A stretch of DNA of 64,000 nucleotides from Ilex aquifolium (GCA_951799425.1 OX637397.1:17692064-17756063); one strand, 5' to 3'; shown: positions 10,683-23,709, numbered from the stretch's first letter. Notes: a model not told the origin generated them from the sequence alone. Numbers and translations are program-made.

Positions 10683-11963
10683 ATGATTCAAACGGTCGAA
10701 CAAATCTCCTCAAGTATAGACCAAGAGCTTGCTTGCCTAGCTCCTACACCATCTGAGCGTTGCATTTTCCGAGTGTACGACGAACTACGCGTTGAAAATG
10801 AGAAAGCATATGAACCTAAAATAATCGCAATTGGTCCTTATCACCATGGTACTAAGTACAAATTGCAAGAGATGGAAGAGCACAAAATGCGGTACTTAAA
10901 ACTGTTGCTTCAACGGAGAAATGAGACGAGTGTGGATAAATATGTTATGGCCTTGAGTGACATGGAAGAGGGGGCGAGAAAATGTTATGCAGAATCTATT
11001 AGCCTCAACAAAGCTGAGTTTGTGAAAATGATGCTTCTTGATGGGGTATTTGTCATTGAATTATTTCGCAAGTGGAATGCGGCATGGAGGTATAGAGATG
11101 ACCCTATTCCACAATTTGGGAGGATTCTGGGTCACATATGTAATGATTTATTGCTACTGGAAAATCAACTTCCATTTTTTATTCTTGTCCAGTTGTTAAA
11201 CATGACGAGGGATCCAAATACACAAGAAGACGTCACTTATCTTGCATTGTCTTTTCTAAAAAAGGCATTGCCAGGGCCAGTAGTTTCACACGTTTCAGAT
11301 ATACCAGTGGATGATGTCAAGCATCTACTTCACCTAGCACATGGCAGTATGTGCTTTTCATTTGCTAAAAAAGTCATGTCCTATGGTGAGATGAACAGCA
11401 ACGAGAACAACAAATGTAAGACAACAAATACTATCTCAGAGCTCCAAGAGGGTGGAATTGAATTCAAGGTGGATGAAGGAAGTGATAGTTTGATTGATAT
11501 TAAGTTCACCAACGGATTGATGGAAATTCCCCATTTTGTTGTTTATGATGGGACTGAATCTGTTTTAAGAAATCTAATTGCATTTGAACAGTTTCTTCCC
11601 GATATCCATCGAAGATATGTCACCGATTATGCCCAGTTTATGGATTGTCTTGTGAATTCTCCAAAGGATGCTGCATTGCTTCGCTGTTCTAGAATTATTG
11701 ATAACCGGTTAGGTGATGATACTGCGGTTTGCAACATGTTAAACAAGCTTACCAAAAATGTCTTGCTCTCGAAAAAGTTCTGTTACACTCAAGTTTTCAA
11801 AAAAGTGAATAAGCATTGTAAGAGGCCTTGCAACAAATGGATGGCAAACTTAAGGCACAATTATTTCAACAGTCCATGGGCATTTATTTCAGTTATGGGT
11901 GCTATTGTGCTCCTTCTACTCACGGTGGCACAGACTATATTTTCCGCGCTTTCCTATTTCTAA
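10683..11963 (+). CDS. DUF247 (UPF0481) family membrane protein
   Basis: A complete 426-residue protein. Family hallmarks are present in order: IGPYHHG (residues 50-56), MMLLDGVFVIELF (about 116-128), DLLLLENQLPFF (155-166), the LLDIKF/LEIP-type block (here LIDIKF...LMEIP), the NLIAFEQ and DYAQFMDCLV motifs, and the C-terminal WMANLRHNYF...PWAFIS segment followed by one transmembrane helix (about 399-421) ending close to the C-terminus. Length and single coding exon fit the family. The upstream start is chosen because no earlier in-frame ATG gives a better N-terminus. Family function is mostly unknown; in grasses two DUF247 genes are self-incompatibility determinants, which does not assign that role here. 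Neighbouring decayed leader copies suggest it once belonged to a small tandem cluster. Confidence 0.95.
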   Translation: MIQTVEQISSSIDQELACLAPTPSERCIFRVYDELRVENEKAYEPKIIAIGPYHHGTKYKLQEMEEHKMRYLKLLLQRRNETSVDKYVMALSDMEEGARKCYAESISLNKAEFVKMMLLDGVFVIELFRKWNAAWRYRDDPIPQFGRILGHICNDLLLLENQLPFFILVQLLNMTRDPNTQEDVTYLALSFLKKALPGPVVSHVSDIPVDDVKHLLHLAHGSMCFSFAKKVMSYGEMNSNENNKCKTTNTISELQEGGIEFKVDEGSDSLIDIKFTNGLMEIPHFVVYDGTESVLRNLIAFEQFLPDIHRRYVTDYAQFMDCLVNSPKDAALLRCSRIIDNRLGDDTAVCNMLNKLTKNVLLSKKFCYTQVFKKVNKHCKRPCNKWMANLRHNYFNSPWAFISVMGAIVLLLLTVAQTIFSALSYF

Positions 11964-12079
11964 ATGGATTCCCAGTTTCATTTGTTCCCTTCTCCCCCCC
12001 CAACCCCCTTGCGACGGAAATCATGTGCGCATTAGTTGTATCAAATAATTAGGGAAACAGATCTTCTATCTTTATGTGT

Positions 12080-12085
12080 AATAAA
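12080..12085 (+). terminator. Polyadenylation signal of the DUF247 gene
   Basis: AATAAA 117 bp after the stop codon, in a T-rich context typical of plant 3' UTRs. Confidence 0.55.
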
Positions 12086-14473
12086 ATTGCTCAACTTGAA
12101 TAGATTATTGAGCTACAATTTGAAGCCGACTTCCAATTTAATGCTTGTATAAGTAGCAAATGGTTGAATTTAGATTTATTCCTTTTAGCAGATTTCCTTT
12201 TATCTCCTTTTTTTTTTTTGGTGAAAATCATGTCTGGACATCATAAAGCATCATAATACACAACCAATGCCATAAGTGTGGAGGACACCAAGGAGGAAAT
12301 TCGATTTTAAGAACTCTAGCTTTCCGAACTGGGTTCATGTCCATCTTTTGGTACTTTTCCACATGTTCATGTTACTCCTCTTCTCTTAGCGTGCACAGTT
12401 TGCTTACATACCACCTTAGGCACATCTCTCTTTTTTAGTTTCACGGTGGCCTAATGAATGAAAGTCAGTCATTTAGTAAGCATATATAAGTAGTTGTTTA
12501 GTGTATAAACAATTTTTTAGTGGTCGCACCAAAAGGTACATACTGTGGATGTTGGTTAAAGATGATATTACGCGGCGCTCAGAACTAGTCTTAAAGTGAA
12601 TGAATTATAAAGAACGAAGAAGTAAGATAATGAGGCAACTATTTCTTGAACTATATCATAAACAGATCTTTCCCTCCACACCAATCACGAGTTTTTTCTC
12701 TATTCCTCTCGTATATCATCGTAACTCCCTTAATGCTAGGTTTTGAAAAAGACTTTTCATGTCATTTCCATTTAGGTCCGATTCGGATCCCTCCATTGTT
12801 TCCTTTTCCTTCCGCACCTTTTCCCATCAAAACCTAAAAGAAATTAGAGATATCTACTAAGTTGGTTATTAGGTCATTTTCTATTTTGTATCTTGCGTTA
12901 CACATACTATAACCACTAGTATTCAAGAATTACATGTCCGAGGGCCAAAAATACTAGGAAAAACATCAAATTGAAATGGTGTAACCAAGTCAATGTATTA
13001 TGTAGTTTGAGCCTTATTCAACTTTGCAATGAAAAAAATAACAGGATGTGGACAATTTTTTGGGTTTTTAACTATAAGCAATGGATCTATGTGGACAAAA
13101 ATCGTTATGTGACTATTGTGATTTGATCCCAAATCGTGCTTGGTAATGGACAACTCTTTTAAGCTTCAATACCAATCCGAGGACTTAGAACAAGAGATTG
13201 AGGGAGAGGAAGGTATGAAGTCGCAAAATGTAATTATCAAGTGCAGAAGGCATTTTAATTATATTTTGGTGAAATTAGGTCAAAATTTTGCATTCTTTAT
13301 CAATTATACAAAGTTATATTCATTGAATACTAATTCTCCATTGAAACCATCATCATTTGGTTGTCCAAATAAGCTCTCCAGTGAGGATGTGGATACAAAT
13401 CTTACCATAAACGTGTTGTTGCCTTGTTTTACTAAGAACTTTTAGTTATAAGGTAAATTGCAATAACATCTCCAAAAATTAATATTAATTATCTTGTCTT
13501 CCCTTGGTATTTAGGATTGATGTAGACGTGGCCAAATCTATATAATAAAATAGTTAAATTGTTTGTCTTGAATTTTTCGCGGCTCAGATCGTTTTGATCC
13601 GATGATCTTAATTGAATTGTCATTTTTTTTACAACTCTAAGACTCTCATCTCTCATAGAACTCTATCTATCTTATACTCTCTCTCTCTCCCTGATACTAT
13701 TATCTTCTTTTTTTGTTTCCCCTGTGTTGTTTTTGTTATTATTTACTCTATAAAACAGATGAAATTACATGTTATGCAATTATTTATTCCATGAAACTAA
13801 TTCAAATTTTTATATCTAGCGACATGTATTTTGCCACTTACTTCTTAATTTGTAAATAACAGTTAATGTAAATAAAAAATTGTACATTGACTATAAATAT
13901 CAAATAATATTCAACACGAAATTAACCTTAGATTGTAAATTAATATATAATTTTATCAAAATTAATATTGAAATTTATTTAATCAATTTTTTGAATATAA
14001 ATCAAATTTTTATGTGATTTTATTAAATTTTTAATTTTTTTTTGAACTAAATTTGGAGAAGGGAAATTGCAAAAATAATAAATTTTTTTGAGATTAAATT
14101 ATCAATTTTCGTTTATAACATTGACGGAAGGGAGACAAAAGGGGTCTCTGTGCAATGAATTTCAAACCTCAGGGGGTCTCCGTGTTATTTCTAAAAATGT
14201 CAGGAGGTATTTGTGTAATTTTACTAAAACTCAGGGGATGTCTATGATTTTTATCTTATTTTTTAATTAAACATTATTTTATTATTATTTTATCTTAAAA
14301 ACTTGAATTATTGTATTTCTAATAAAAATAGTTATTGGTTAGGAGGGTTTGTTAGTAACCTAAAAAAAATGTGTAGGTGTGTTTCTATTTATATTTATAC
14401 GTGGATGATTGGATATTTGGTGATTAAATTTATAATTATATTGTGTCATTTGAAGTTGAATGGTGATAGTAGT
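12086..14473. other. Non-coding region downstream of the DUF247 gene
   Basis: Mostly AT-rich DNA. A 101-residue open frame at 13140-13445 has no recognisable domain and I do not call it a gene. At 14060-14250 there are 'gggtctctgtg' and 'ctcagggggtctccgtg' phrases resembling the long-TIR family seen at 5940 and 37165, suggesting another relic. No RNA gene seen. Confidence 0.5.
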
Positions 14474-17400
14474 TAGGGGTGTTAAACGTGTCGGGTTGGG
14501 TCATTTCGTGTCGGGTTGATTTCGAGTTAGTGTCAAAAATTTCAAAACCCAAACTTAACATATTTAATAATCGTGTCGAGATATGTAAACATTAACCAAA
14601 CATGGCCATTAAACGAGTTACCCAAACTTGACCTGTTTGACACGTTTAATAAATATGTCGTTTTCAAGTTAACGCACATAATATAATCTGTTTAACTTTT
14701 TTAACACACATAAATAGACATGTTTAACACATATAACATGTTTCCACACTTGTTTATTGTTATTAAATACATCATTCAATCATTCATCTAAAATTTTAAA
14801 TAATTTTTCCACAAATAACATATCACATCTCATCAATGAAATTAAATAAAATGCATTCAAATTTCAACCAAAAAATTAAAGCAATAACTATACTAGTATA
14901 CTATCATAATAATATTAAGAACTATACTGTCAATTATTATAGTAGAAGCAAGAACTAATAAGTAACAATATTAAGACTGTAAAACCTGCAATTTTTTTTT
15001 TATTAAAAATCATAATTACATGGATAAAATAGTAATTAATTGTTAAAACACGGGTCAAAAATGTGAATTTTTATATAATTCAAATGACGAAACGGATCTC
15101 ACCGTTGGATTTGTCTCGCGAAATCTAGCTACCCAGTAAATTTTTGTAAAATTCTGAGATAGTTCACGAATTACGAAGTGATCAGGTGTCGCGCGACTAA
15201 AATAATTGCGATCAGATTTTATTCGCAGGACCCGAAAAATAATTTAAAGTTAGTTCAATAAAAAATATACTAAATTTAACACGGGACGATATTTAATTGA
15301 TTTGAAATAAAATTAGACTCGTTAAAAAGAATACGTTTGACACGATGTAGGCCGCATATTTTAAAATATATAAAGTGGAAGACTCGACTTTTTTTGTTCT
15401 TGTCCAGTGTACTGCCGAGAGAGTGAGAGAGAGGAAAGTAGTGTTTTATTTATTTTTCTCCTAACCATCTTCCTCATATCTACGAAGGTTTAATCGTCTA
15501 ATCGCTTCGGGCCAAGAATTAAAGTTGTTCTACGCAACGAGAGCTATGCAACCACACCAAAGATCGTATTTTTCTCCAAAAATATCAAGTACGAAAATCT
15601 AGGCCTAAAGTTTGGGAAGCTAAATTTGGGCTTTCCTTATAGTCTACTACGTGGGCTCACGCTACGAGAGGTAGGGTTTTCCCTAGTTAGATGAAATTTC
15701 AACCTAAAATATGACATATGAAATGGCTAAGCTAAGAGTGTATATCACATGTTAGGCCTTGACTAGTGTAACTAGTGGGTCAAATATATGATTTATAATT
15801 AACCTCGTAATTAGTAAAATCCTATTATGATTAACTTGGTGTAAGTTAATGTTAGTGGTTTAAAGTATGCTAATTGTACATTAGCATGACTTGATGTTTT
15901 AATGGCATATCGAGTTTAATAAAATTATTAGCTTGTTATATGATTATGAAATAATATGTATGTTAAATGATTATTTAGCATATGATTATTGTGGTGGACT
16001 TGTGCTTAAATTTATAGAATTAATAAACATGTTACCATGTTGGAAGTAATAAACATGCTATTGTGTAAATTGACGTGCCTTTTAGGTGTTTGTTTAAATG
16101 CCTAGGTGAATATAAGTATGTTAGCTGAGTTGATTATCTTATATAACATGCTTGGGATTGTGTTGAAAATGTCGTTATATTTCATTCATTATGTAATGGA
16201 CTTTGTAAATGGTATCAAAGGCAATTGTACATTGTATTGCATTATGCATGGGTTGCACTACATTCATGGGCATTAACATGGGTGGGAGTGTGTGCATGGT
16301 ATGATATCAATCACCATATAGGTGGTTGATCGTGGGCTCGGGAAAGTCGCACCAAGGTCCAGCTGAGTCGCACGAGAAATTAAATGGATAAATGTGTCGG
16401 GGATAGTAAGAAGAGCTAGATTCTCCCTCGGGTTCAAGACCCGCTTACTTGGTTTATACATTTTCCGGCGGTGCAATTCTAGAAAAGTGTAACGGCGAAA
16501 ACGGAGCCGCAGGTGGGATGTCCTGAAAATCCATTGATGGTTGGTGTCCCATTGGTGTAATACCATAAATCATCTCCCCACAAAGACACAAGAAAATAAA
16601 TTAATTAGTCATTGAGTGTACATAACACTAATGACGGGGGCTTGGCATGACCGGATACATACGCATGACATTGCATGTGTTGTGGGAGCTCAGGATGGGG
16701 CTTTGTGTTGATATTGCTTACATGAGTCTCATCTCATGGCATAACATGATTTATGACATTTGTTCATAATATACATATTTGAATGAATGCATGAAATGAT
16801 TGTTTCATGTGACATTTCATATGCATTTAGGTTGAGAGGAATTCTCTATAAGAATTACCCTATTGAGTGTTGGCTCATCCTTTATGGGAACATTTTTCTA
16901 GTATCGCTCAGGCGTCCACCGAAGGCGAGGCCATGGGCTTGCTTTGACGACAGAGCCTGTCTGTGGCTCTTATTTTGACTTTGCAGTCCCTTGTATATGT
17001 TTATTTTTTGCCTTGTATAATTTTTGTAACAAAAACTTGTTTATATTTAAAAGACATGTATATGAGATTTTTTTTGACATTTATTCTTTTATGAATGAAT
17101 GTACGTAGTTATGGTGATTATGGTAGTATTCGATACTATGCAATTGAGTATGGATGAATGAATCCGATGTGGTCAATGTTGTATGATTGCACAAGTTGTG
17201 TTTTGGATAGAGCTCCCCGTACAAATGAGACTCTGCCAGAATTTTGTTAAGTTGTGGATCCCAGTAAATGGGGCATAACGGTGTGTTATCGAGTTACATG
17301 GTATCCACGGGTGTTCCGCTGGTTGATGGGTGATCAACGGGTTGAAAAAGGACTCCCAGTTTTTGGGGCGTCACAAAGACCACATCAGTCATACATAATA

Positions 17401-17668
17401 GGCAAACTAAACTGTCAGAAATGGGTTAAACGGGTCTACAATGGGTTAGGTCAGGTTCGTATCTTGTCAACTTGTTTAAAATATACGAGTTAATTAGGTC
17501 AAAATCGGGTTGATCTGATTTGACATGAACCCGACATGATTTTTTTTTTGTGTTTAAGCGTGTTGACCCGTTTTAATTGATTGACTCGTTTATTTTCGTG
17601 TCCGACCCATTAATTTTGTGTTTGGTTCGTGTCGTGTTAACATATCGTGTCGAAAATTGACAGCCATA
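14474..17668. mobile_element. hAT-like non-autonomous element (793 bp) split by a solo LTR
   Basis: Terminal inverted repeats TAGGGGTGTT... (14474) and ...GACAGCCATA (17668) bound sequence rich in 'gtgtcgggtt' and 'acccgacatg' phrases. Flanking 8-mers ATAGTAGT and CTAGTGGT match at 6 of 8 positions, the length expected of hAT duplications. Removing the inner LTR and its duplication leaves about 793 bp without coding capacity. A nearby paralogous sequence at about 17860 shows the uninterrupted site, supporting these boundaries. Confidence 0.7.
14979..17375 (+). mobile_element. Solo Ty3/gypsy-type LTR with perfect TSD
   Basis: Begins TGTAAAACCTGC and ends GGGGCGTCACA, so it has TG...CA ends. 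The 5-bp sequence AAGAC stands directly before (14974-14978) and directly after (17376-17380). No internal region, primer site or polypurine tract is present. Length is 2397 bp. The right half is related to the LTR at 1-1251. Such solo LTRs arise by recombination between the two LTRs of a full element. Confidence 0.92.
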
Positions 17669-17975
17669 CTAGTGGTGATAAATTCATAGGTTTTATAAAT
17701 GACCAAGATTTGATTGATTTTATTTGTCGCTTAAAGATTATGAATTTAATTGTGTTCTGTTAATATTTTTTTTTTTTTTGGCTTGATGTATTTATTACAT
17801 GGGATAAGGTGGATTGAAAATAGAGTGGTTGAGTTTATAATTATGTTGTGTTATTAGATTGAGTGATAGTAGAGGTGATATATTTGTGAGTCTTATAAAT
17901 GAGTAAGATTTTATTTATTTTATTTATTTCTTAAAGATTGTAAATTTCAATGGGTTATGTTAGTATTTTTTTTTC
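17669..17975 (+). repeat. About 200-bp tandem duplication, one copy interrupted by the hAT element
   Basis: 17672-17770 ('ggtgataaattcataggttt...cttaaagatt') resembles 17872-17970 ('ggtgatatatttgtgagtct...cttaaagatt'). The part of the first unit preceding this block lies left of the hAT element (about 14400-14473) and matches about 17800-17870. The duplication therefore predates the hAT insertion. Confidence 0.7.
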
Positions 17976-18376
17976 AAGAGGCATTTGTCTATATGGTGTT
18001 ATTTTGGAGTTTTTATATATTTTTATGACAGTTTCATTAATATAGAAGATATGATCGACGATGTATTTTGAGCCATTTTAAAAGAAGAATTCATGTGAAT
18101 ATTTTTAGACAATTCCTTTTGAATTTAGACAATTGTTTAAGATTTTTTTGTTTGTTGTACAATGCTTTCAGTCACGGATAGTGACTAGTATTTCAATATT
18201 GTAACAATGAACTGCCTTCGAGTATCAATGAAAAATAAAATTTTAAATGGCAACACTATGTTAAAGTATTTTCAAAATAAAAACTTTTTTGGGTGGTTAT
18301 TTTTGAAAAACTCTTTGTGACTTTTAAGAGAAATTGGAAAGATGTGAAGTAAAGATAACATAATAGGCTACTAATT

Positions 18377-18660
18377 CAAAGTTGATGACTTTTGACTAAA
18401 GACACCAATTCAAATGATTACATTCTTACATAAAGTCAACATTAACACCTTTTGGTTAAAAGATATCGTTACAAATAGTCACAACTTTTCATAAAGTCGC
18501 ATTTGATATTTTTTAGACTAAAAGACATCATTTAAAATGATTGTATACATTTTCATAAAATCAACATTGATACATTTTGAATTAAAAGATACCATTACAT
18601 ATGATTGCACTCTTTATGAAAAGTCACTAGTGACTCTATAAATAAGTGATGTCTTGCACT
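18377..18660 (+). promoter_or_regulatory. Four about 62-bp tandem repeats ahead of a TATA box (LTR U3-like)
   Basis: Units start at 18377, 18437, 18498 and 18562 and share 'aaaagat/c...attacaaatgat...cataaagtca'. They end at 18624, and TATAAATA follows at 18637-18644, then a pyrimidine-rich leader to about 18760. The layout of enhancer-like repeats before a TATA box resembles the U3 of Tnt1/Tork-type Copia LTRs, but no LTR ends could be fixed, so a retroelement origin is inference. No gene is seen downstream before 19184. Confidence 0.5.
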
Positions 18661-19183
18661 CCCAAACTTTTAACATACGATACCATACCATGCAATTAAA
18701 CAATTGTAAATTGCTCTCTCATTCTTCTTTCTCTCCATTCTACCAAACTCGCGTACATCTATTATTTTCTATTTTATCTATTATTCTATTTTCTTAAAGT
18801 ATACTGTCTGTGTAACTGCAATAAGCAGGCAGGTTTGAGAAGCTTCATTCTATCTTTAGAACAGATTTGCGGAATTCTCAGTGCACACCTTTCTAAACAA
18901 CTAGTGGGGGGAAATACTATTTTTAGGAAAGTATTCTCATACACAACTTGAAACAATTTTCAGTGTCGCAGTGCATTTACTACTATCAAGTTTCATGGAG
19001 TGACAACCCCAGAAAAGTATTTTATTCAACACATTGCCCCTATTTTATTCTAAAGCAAAATAACCACGTTTTCAGACTCAATCCTCAATGGAATTCCTAT
19101 ATCGTCTCAACTAATTAAGTACGTACCTCTTGGTTTTGATGTGTTTGCTTCAGTCAATTTAAATCCATCAAAGACTTTCATAT

Positions 19184-19776
19184 TGTAGGAAATTTGCGGA
19201 ATAAAACTTGATAAATTTGATGAATGGAGAGCTAGCATTTGAGAGTTAAAAACTTTCTTTGATATGAAAGCAGTAGAGTTGGGATTTCCCCTCAATGGGT
19301 TTTCTCTCAATTTGGTGTTTTCTAATGTGTTCTCTCTATATCCAGAGAATCTTATTTATAATGGATGATATATCAGCTAGCCGTTACCACTCAATATAAT
19401 ATCCTCAACTTCCACAATATTTTTTCAACTTCACCAATATTTCCTCAACTCTCTGCTGTCAAAGAAGGCTAAATATACTCCAAGTAGGATTGACTAGTCT
19501 TTCACTACTTAATGGGTCCCTCTAACTAAGTCATCTATGCTTACTAGAAAAGATCTAACTCAAATATCTAATTATATCAATATAATATAATGTATGCATG
19601 CATGCACTATTATAAAATGATATTTAATACATAATAATTTTACAAAAAATGCATCTATGATATATGTCATGAATAATGCAATATTTAACCAACGGATTGA
19701 GGATTTATATATTCCGCATTTGACCACCAACCGTGACTTAATTAATATCAAGGGATTTCAGCCACATATTCTAAAT
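19184..19776 (-). repeat. Copia 3' LTR
   Basis: Aligns along its length with 31374-31986, including 'ggaaatttgcg' at its plus-strand start and the 'aaccaacggattg' block near its end. Its inner end is mutated (TTTAGAATATG on the minus strand in place of the TGTTGGACTAT of the other LTR). AAGTGAGAAA on the minus strand just inside is a plausible polypurine tract. Confidence 0.9.
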
Positions 19777-19804
19777 TTCTCACTTGGCTACAAGTTCGAG
19801 ATAT

Positions 19805-20330
19805 TCATTCATAACTTAAACTCATAGCAACGACATGTTGTTTAAATTCTTCAGTTCCAATAGGTTTTGTCAATGAATTTGCAACCATATCTTTTGTACA
19901 AATATAATTAATAGTAACATGTTCTTTTTGTATTATATCACTTATATAGTGATATTGTAACTCAATGTGCTTACCTTTGGGCCCGATTTGCCCATTTTTA
20001 ATGATTTTTATTGCAACCTCATTATCACAAAAAAATATGAAAAAGACATGTTGTTTATACAGGTAAACTTTAAATCAGTTAGAAACCATTTCAACCATAC
20101 GGTCTCAAAAACAGTCATATTATAAGCAATATATTCAGCTTCTATAGTATTTTTAGCTATGCAACCTTATTTTTTACTAGACCATGAAATAGCACTACCA
20201 CAAAAAATAAATATATAATATGTAGTGGATTTTCTATCGTCAATATCACAAGCAAAAACAACATCACAATAACCATTAACATATATATCATCAGCTTGAT
20301 ATGTTAAAGAAAAATCTAATGTGTCTTGCA
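19805..20330 (-). pseudogene. Copia RNase H domain (3' part of the polyprotein)
   Basis: Minus-strand translation gives the Copia RNase H signature: a DDRKST-type motif, 'SWSSKK', an 'EAEYIA' block, CDNEVAIKI, KHIELQYHYI and a C-terminal 'DMVANSLTKPI' followed by a stop at 19805-19807. An in-frame stop follows SWSSKK. The upstream half of the protein lies at 27472 and beyond, on the far side of the Helitron. Non-functional remnant. Confidence 0.88.
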
Positions 20331-23300
20331 TCTATACTACTTTAAAAAGCCAGCATATGTGAAAAATATTTTATTTTCAATTTTATCCTCTAACATCTTA
20401 ATTATGTCATCCATATCCTCTGGTTCCTATTTTCTCTCTCTCTTCTCTCTTTTTCTCCCTATTTCCTCGATCACATTCACATACACTCTCTCCCTCGTAA
20501 ATCAATTTTAGGCCTTCAACATCGGTCACAAATCAGATAAATTCTTAATCTTGTTCAACATTTAGACGCTACCAATTCTGAGAGTAAATATCAACGTTTA
20601 GGCATTGATTACTGCTCAACAGAATGAGCATGTTGGAAGCAATTGCGTAAGGCAGACAGCCCTTCAGAACCTGTCTTCTTCATTGCTTATAGCCACACCA
20701 AATGGCAATCACATTCTTTCATTTGTGCAACAAGCTCATTACAGCACCGGCATTGCATTGCCATCACTTACTTCTACTCTGGTACTCTCTCTCCATTATG
20801 TCGTGTGTATAAAATAGATCCATTCTTCTTGGGGTTCGAAGCCCTCATTTTTCATATGTATATGTGTATGTAATTTTCCGTATATGAATGTTATTGGGTA
20901 AGAATTGACAACGAATTTATGAATTTTTAGTTTATTGATTCTTCCATTACTTATTTGAACTTTTTAATTTAGGGGAGTGTTCATGTGATTGATTTAAGGT
21001 GGTACTTTTTTGTTTGGATCTTTTTTGGGTACAAAGTCTCTATGATTCTAGAATGTGAAGTATTGACTTGCAGGAAGAACCCTTATAATCCTGCTAATGG
21101 CTTGATTTTATTTCTTGGGTATCATATGTATTATTTTAATATACATGCACGCTTAAATATGCATATGCTCTTATGGGCAGTGGACAATCCTGACCTTGCA
21201 ATGCTTAATTCACTGTAGCTTAAATATTATGGAAAATACTTGCATGAGGTACAATCTGAATTATTATTATTTTTTTATTTTTTGAAATAATGTCTGCCAA
21301 AGCCTATTGTTACTGCCTATTGATTAAGTAGAACTCTATCTGTGTGCATAATAGTCAGCCTTTTTTTATCTGGTGGGTATAATAGTCACCAAACATAACA
21401 TAGTTTGTGGCCATTTCACAAAAACATGTTGAATTGTGCTTTTCTCTCTCTCTCTCTCTCTCAGCATGAGAATATGGATAACAGTCGGTTCTAAGTAATG
21501 TACCTACTAATCGAATGGCTAATATTTCTTTCCATTGTGTTTCTGCATACGCTGCTCAATCATGCAAAGTACTTCTGGAAAATTCTGCCCTCAAAAGCTT
21601 TAGGTAGGACACGTTAATCTTGGATCATATTTCTTTTGCACTTTGTTGTTGGTGAATTGAGGTCGCATGCCTATCTGGGTGAAAGGTGGACGCTTGCACA
21701 ATCGGTTAAAAAGTTTCCTATGGGGACTATGTGCAGCACCCTAGCGCTACATTACTATTGGGTGTGAGGACATGGTGGTGTTGAGGAAGCTATTCTAACA
21801 TGTTGCTACAATATAACTCCTCATTAAAAACCCACCAAACCAGAGGTGATTATTTCTTTATGTCTTCATTTATTTTTTCCCCATTGACTTGTATGGTGAA
21901 CTAATTGTTAGCATCACAATCCCACGGTAAACATTCAGGAAAAAAAATCCTCAAGAATAAACTAATTGTTTCATCTTTTAGTTGTCTATACAGTGGTGCT
22001 AACATTGTGAGGAGTGAAACAATATTAAGGGACTAAAATGTAAAGGAAAGGGGATATTGAACTACTAATATATATAGAGTTGGTAATGAATCATCTCATG
22101 TTCAGTTTATCTCGTGCCTAAGTCATATTTGTAAAAGTTTACTTAACATATACATGCCTTCTTTTATAGGCAAATGATCTGAACCTACAAGAGGAAGGAA
22201 TTTGCTATCCTGGCAAACTGCTTATTAAATCTATGGGAAGGTTTGGGAAGTCCAAATATTCTATTCCATTTCAACTTAGAAAATGTTGAGCAGAAAAATT
22301 TGGATGGTGTTCTTCATGGTGCAAAGCAACCATTGGCACTTGAGGCTTGGTTTAAAATTACACAATGCATCCCTCTAGGTCGCATGTTATCAACTCAAAA
22401 TGGTATTTCAATGCAGAGAATACGTATAATGCTGGTCTGGACATACAATCATCTTCTTTGGGGTTCTTTAGGTTCAGAGTAAAAGCTTTCTAATGCATGA
22501 GAAGTTTTTAAAGGTATGGTTGCAAATCCCATTCGCTGCTAAACTATGAAGACTTCTTTGTGATAGAATGTGAGAAATAGGGAACTCCCCTTATTCTATG
22601 TCTAAAATTGTTAGTTCACAAATATTATTATCAAATTCAAATTATTTGTAGTATTGTTATTATTATTATCATTCCAATGTAAGCAGTGTGCATTTATTCT
22701 CTGTTGTAAGTCATCAAAAATAAAAAACACTCTATGGAAAGATAATGGAGATGATAGTATTTGAACCATTCTTTGACCTGTTATATGACTTATAAACAGA
22801 GTACAAGGAAGATTTTTCCAAGGAGAAATGTTACACTAAAATAACCATAACTATGCTTTTAATCCATTCGTTGCGAAGACTCCTGTCATAGATAAAAAGT
22901 AGATAGGTGCAGTTCTTCTAATTTATTCAGAATAGGGCAAACATTGATAGAAGTTTAGAAATGGAAATATGACTTGATCTTGCAAATGTCTACTCAAGTT
23001 TGTCATAATGGCGGGATGCTGTTGCAAGTTTGTCAATCTTCTCTATTTTGACTTCAAACGTATATAGAAATCAACTCACTGTTTGTCATGTTCTCTTATA
23101 TTACTTGTACATCAAATTTTGTGTTTTGTTGAAGGAAATATGTACATTTGTTGTTGTTTCCTATTAATACTACAACACTTGTGGCCTTTTATTTTGAATT
23201 GAAATGCACCTCCCAAAATTACACCTTTTTTTCAGTAGTGGCCATGTAGGAATTCTTTGGCAACACTAGCAAATTTGTTTGAAATTGCTTAAAATCACCC

Positions 23301-23566
23301 ACATGTCAAATGTGTGGAAAATATTATGAAGTTGTGGAACACATGCTCTTTAGATGTGAATAGGCCCAATAGTTGATTTGTTGGATATATAGGGTACAAA
23401 GTTAATTAATTTACTACTTATCCAAAAAACAAAAAAAGTTGATTAATTAACAATTGTTTAATTGTTGATGTTTACTGAGGTTCTAATTTTAGGATAATTG
23501 TCAGCGGTTTTAATATAAATTTTTTTATGTTCAATTCACGTGCAGCGCACCTGTGCTCGAACGGTT
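20331..23566 (+). mobile_element. Helitron unit 1 with degraded terminator
   Basis: Its 3' end aligns with the terminator of unit 2, but the hairpin is reduced to a 4-bp stem (GTGC/GCAC, 23540-23550) and the CTAG position reads CGGT. Content is AT-rich with a (CT)n tract at 21443 and an open stretch at 22243-22482 that may be a gene fragment I cannot identify. No transposition gene is seen. Confidence 0.6.
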
Positions 23567-23709
23567 TTATCCAACATTTATATATATATCTACTACTTTA
23601 AAATATCAGCATATCTGAAAAACTTTTTTTTCCACCTTTGCCGTCCAACAATACAATTATGTCATCTTTATCTTTCAGAATTAATGCTACATTAAACCTA
23701 ATCATCACC

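Noticed and set aside
13140..13445. 101-residue open frame as a gene
   Set aside because: No recognisable domain, no promoter context and composition like the surrounding AT-rich DNA.
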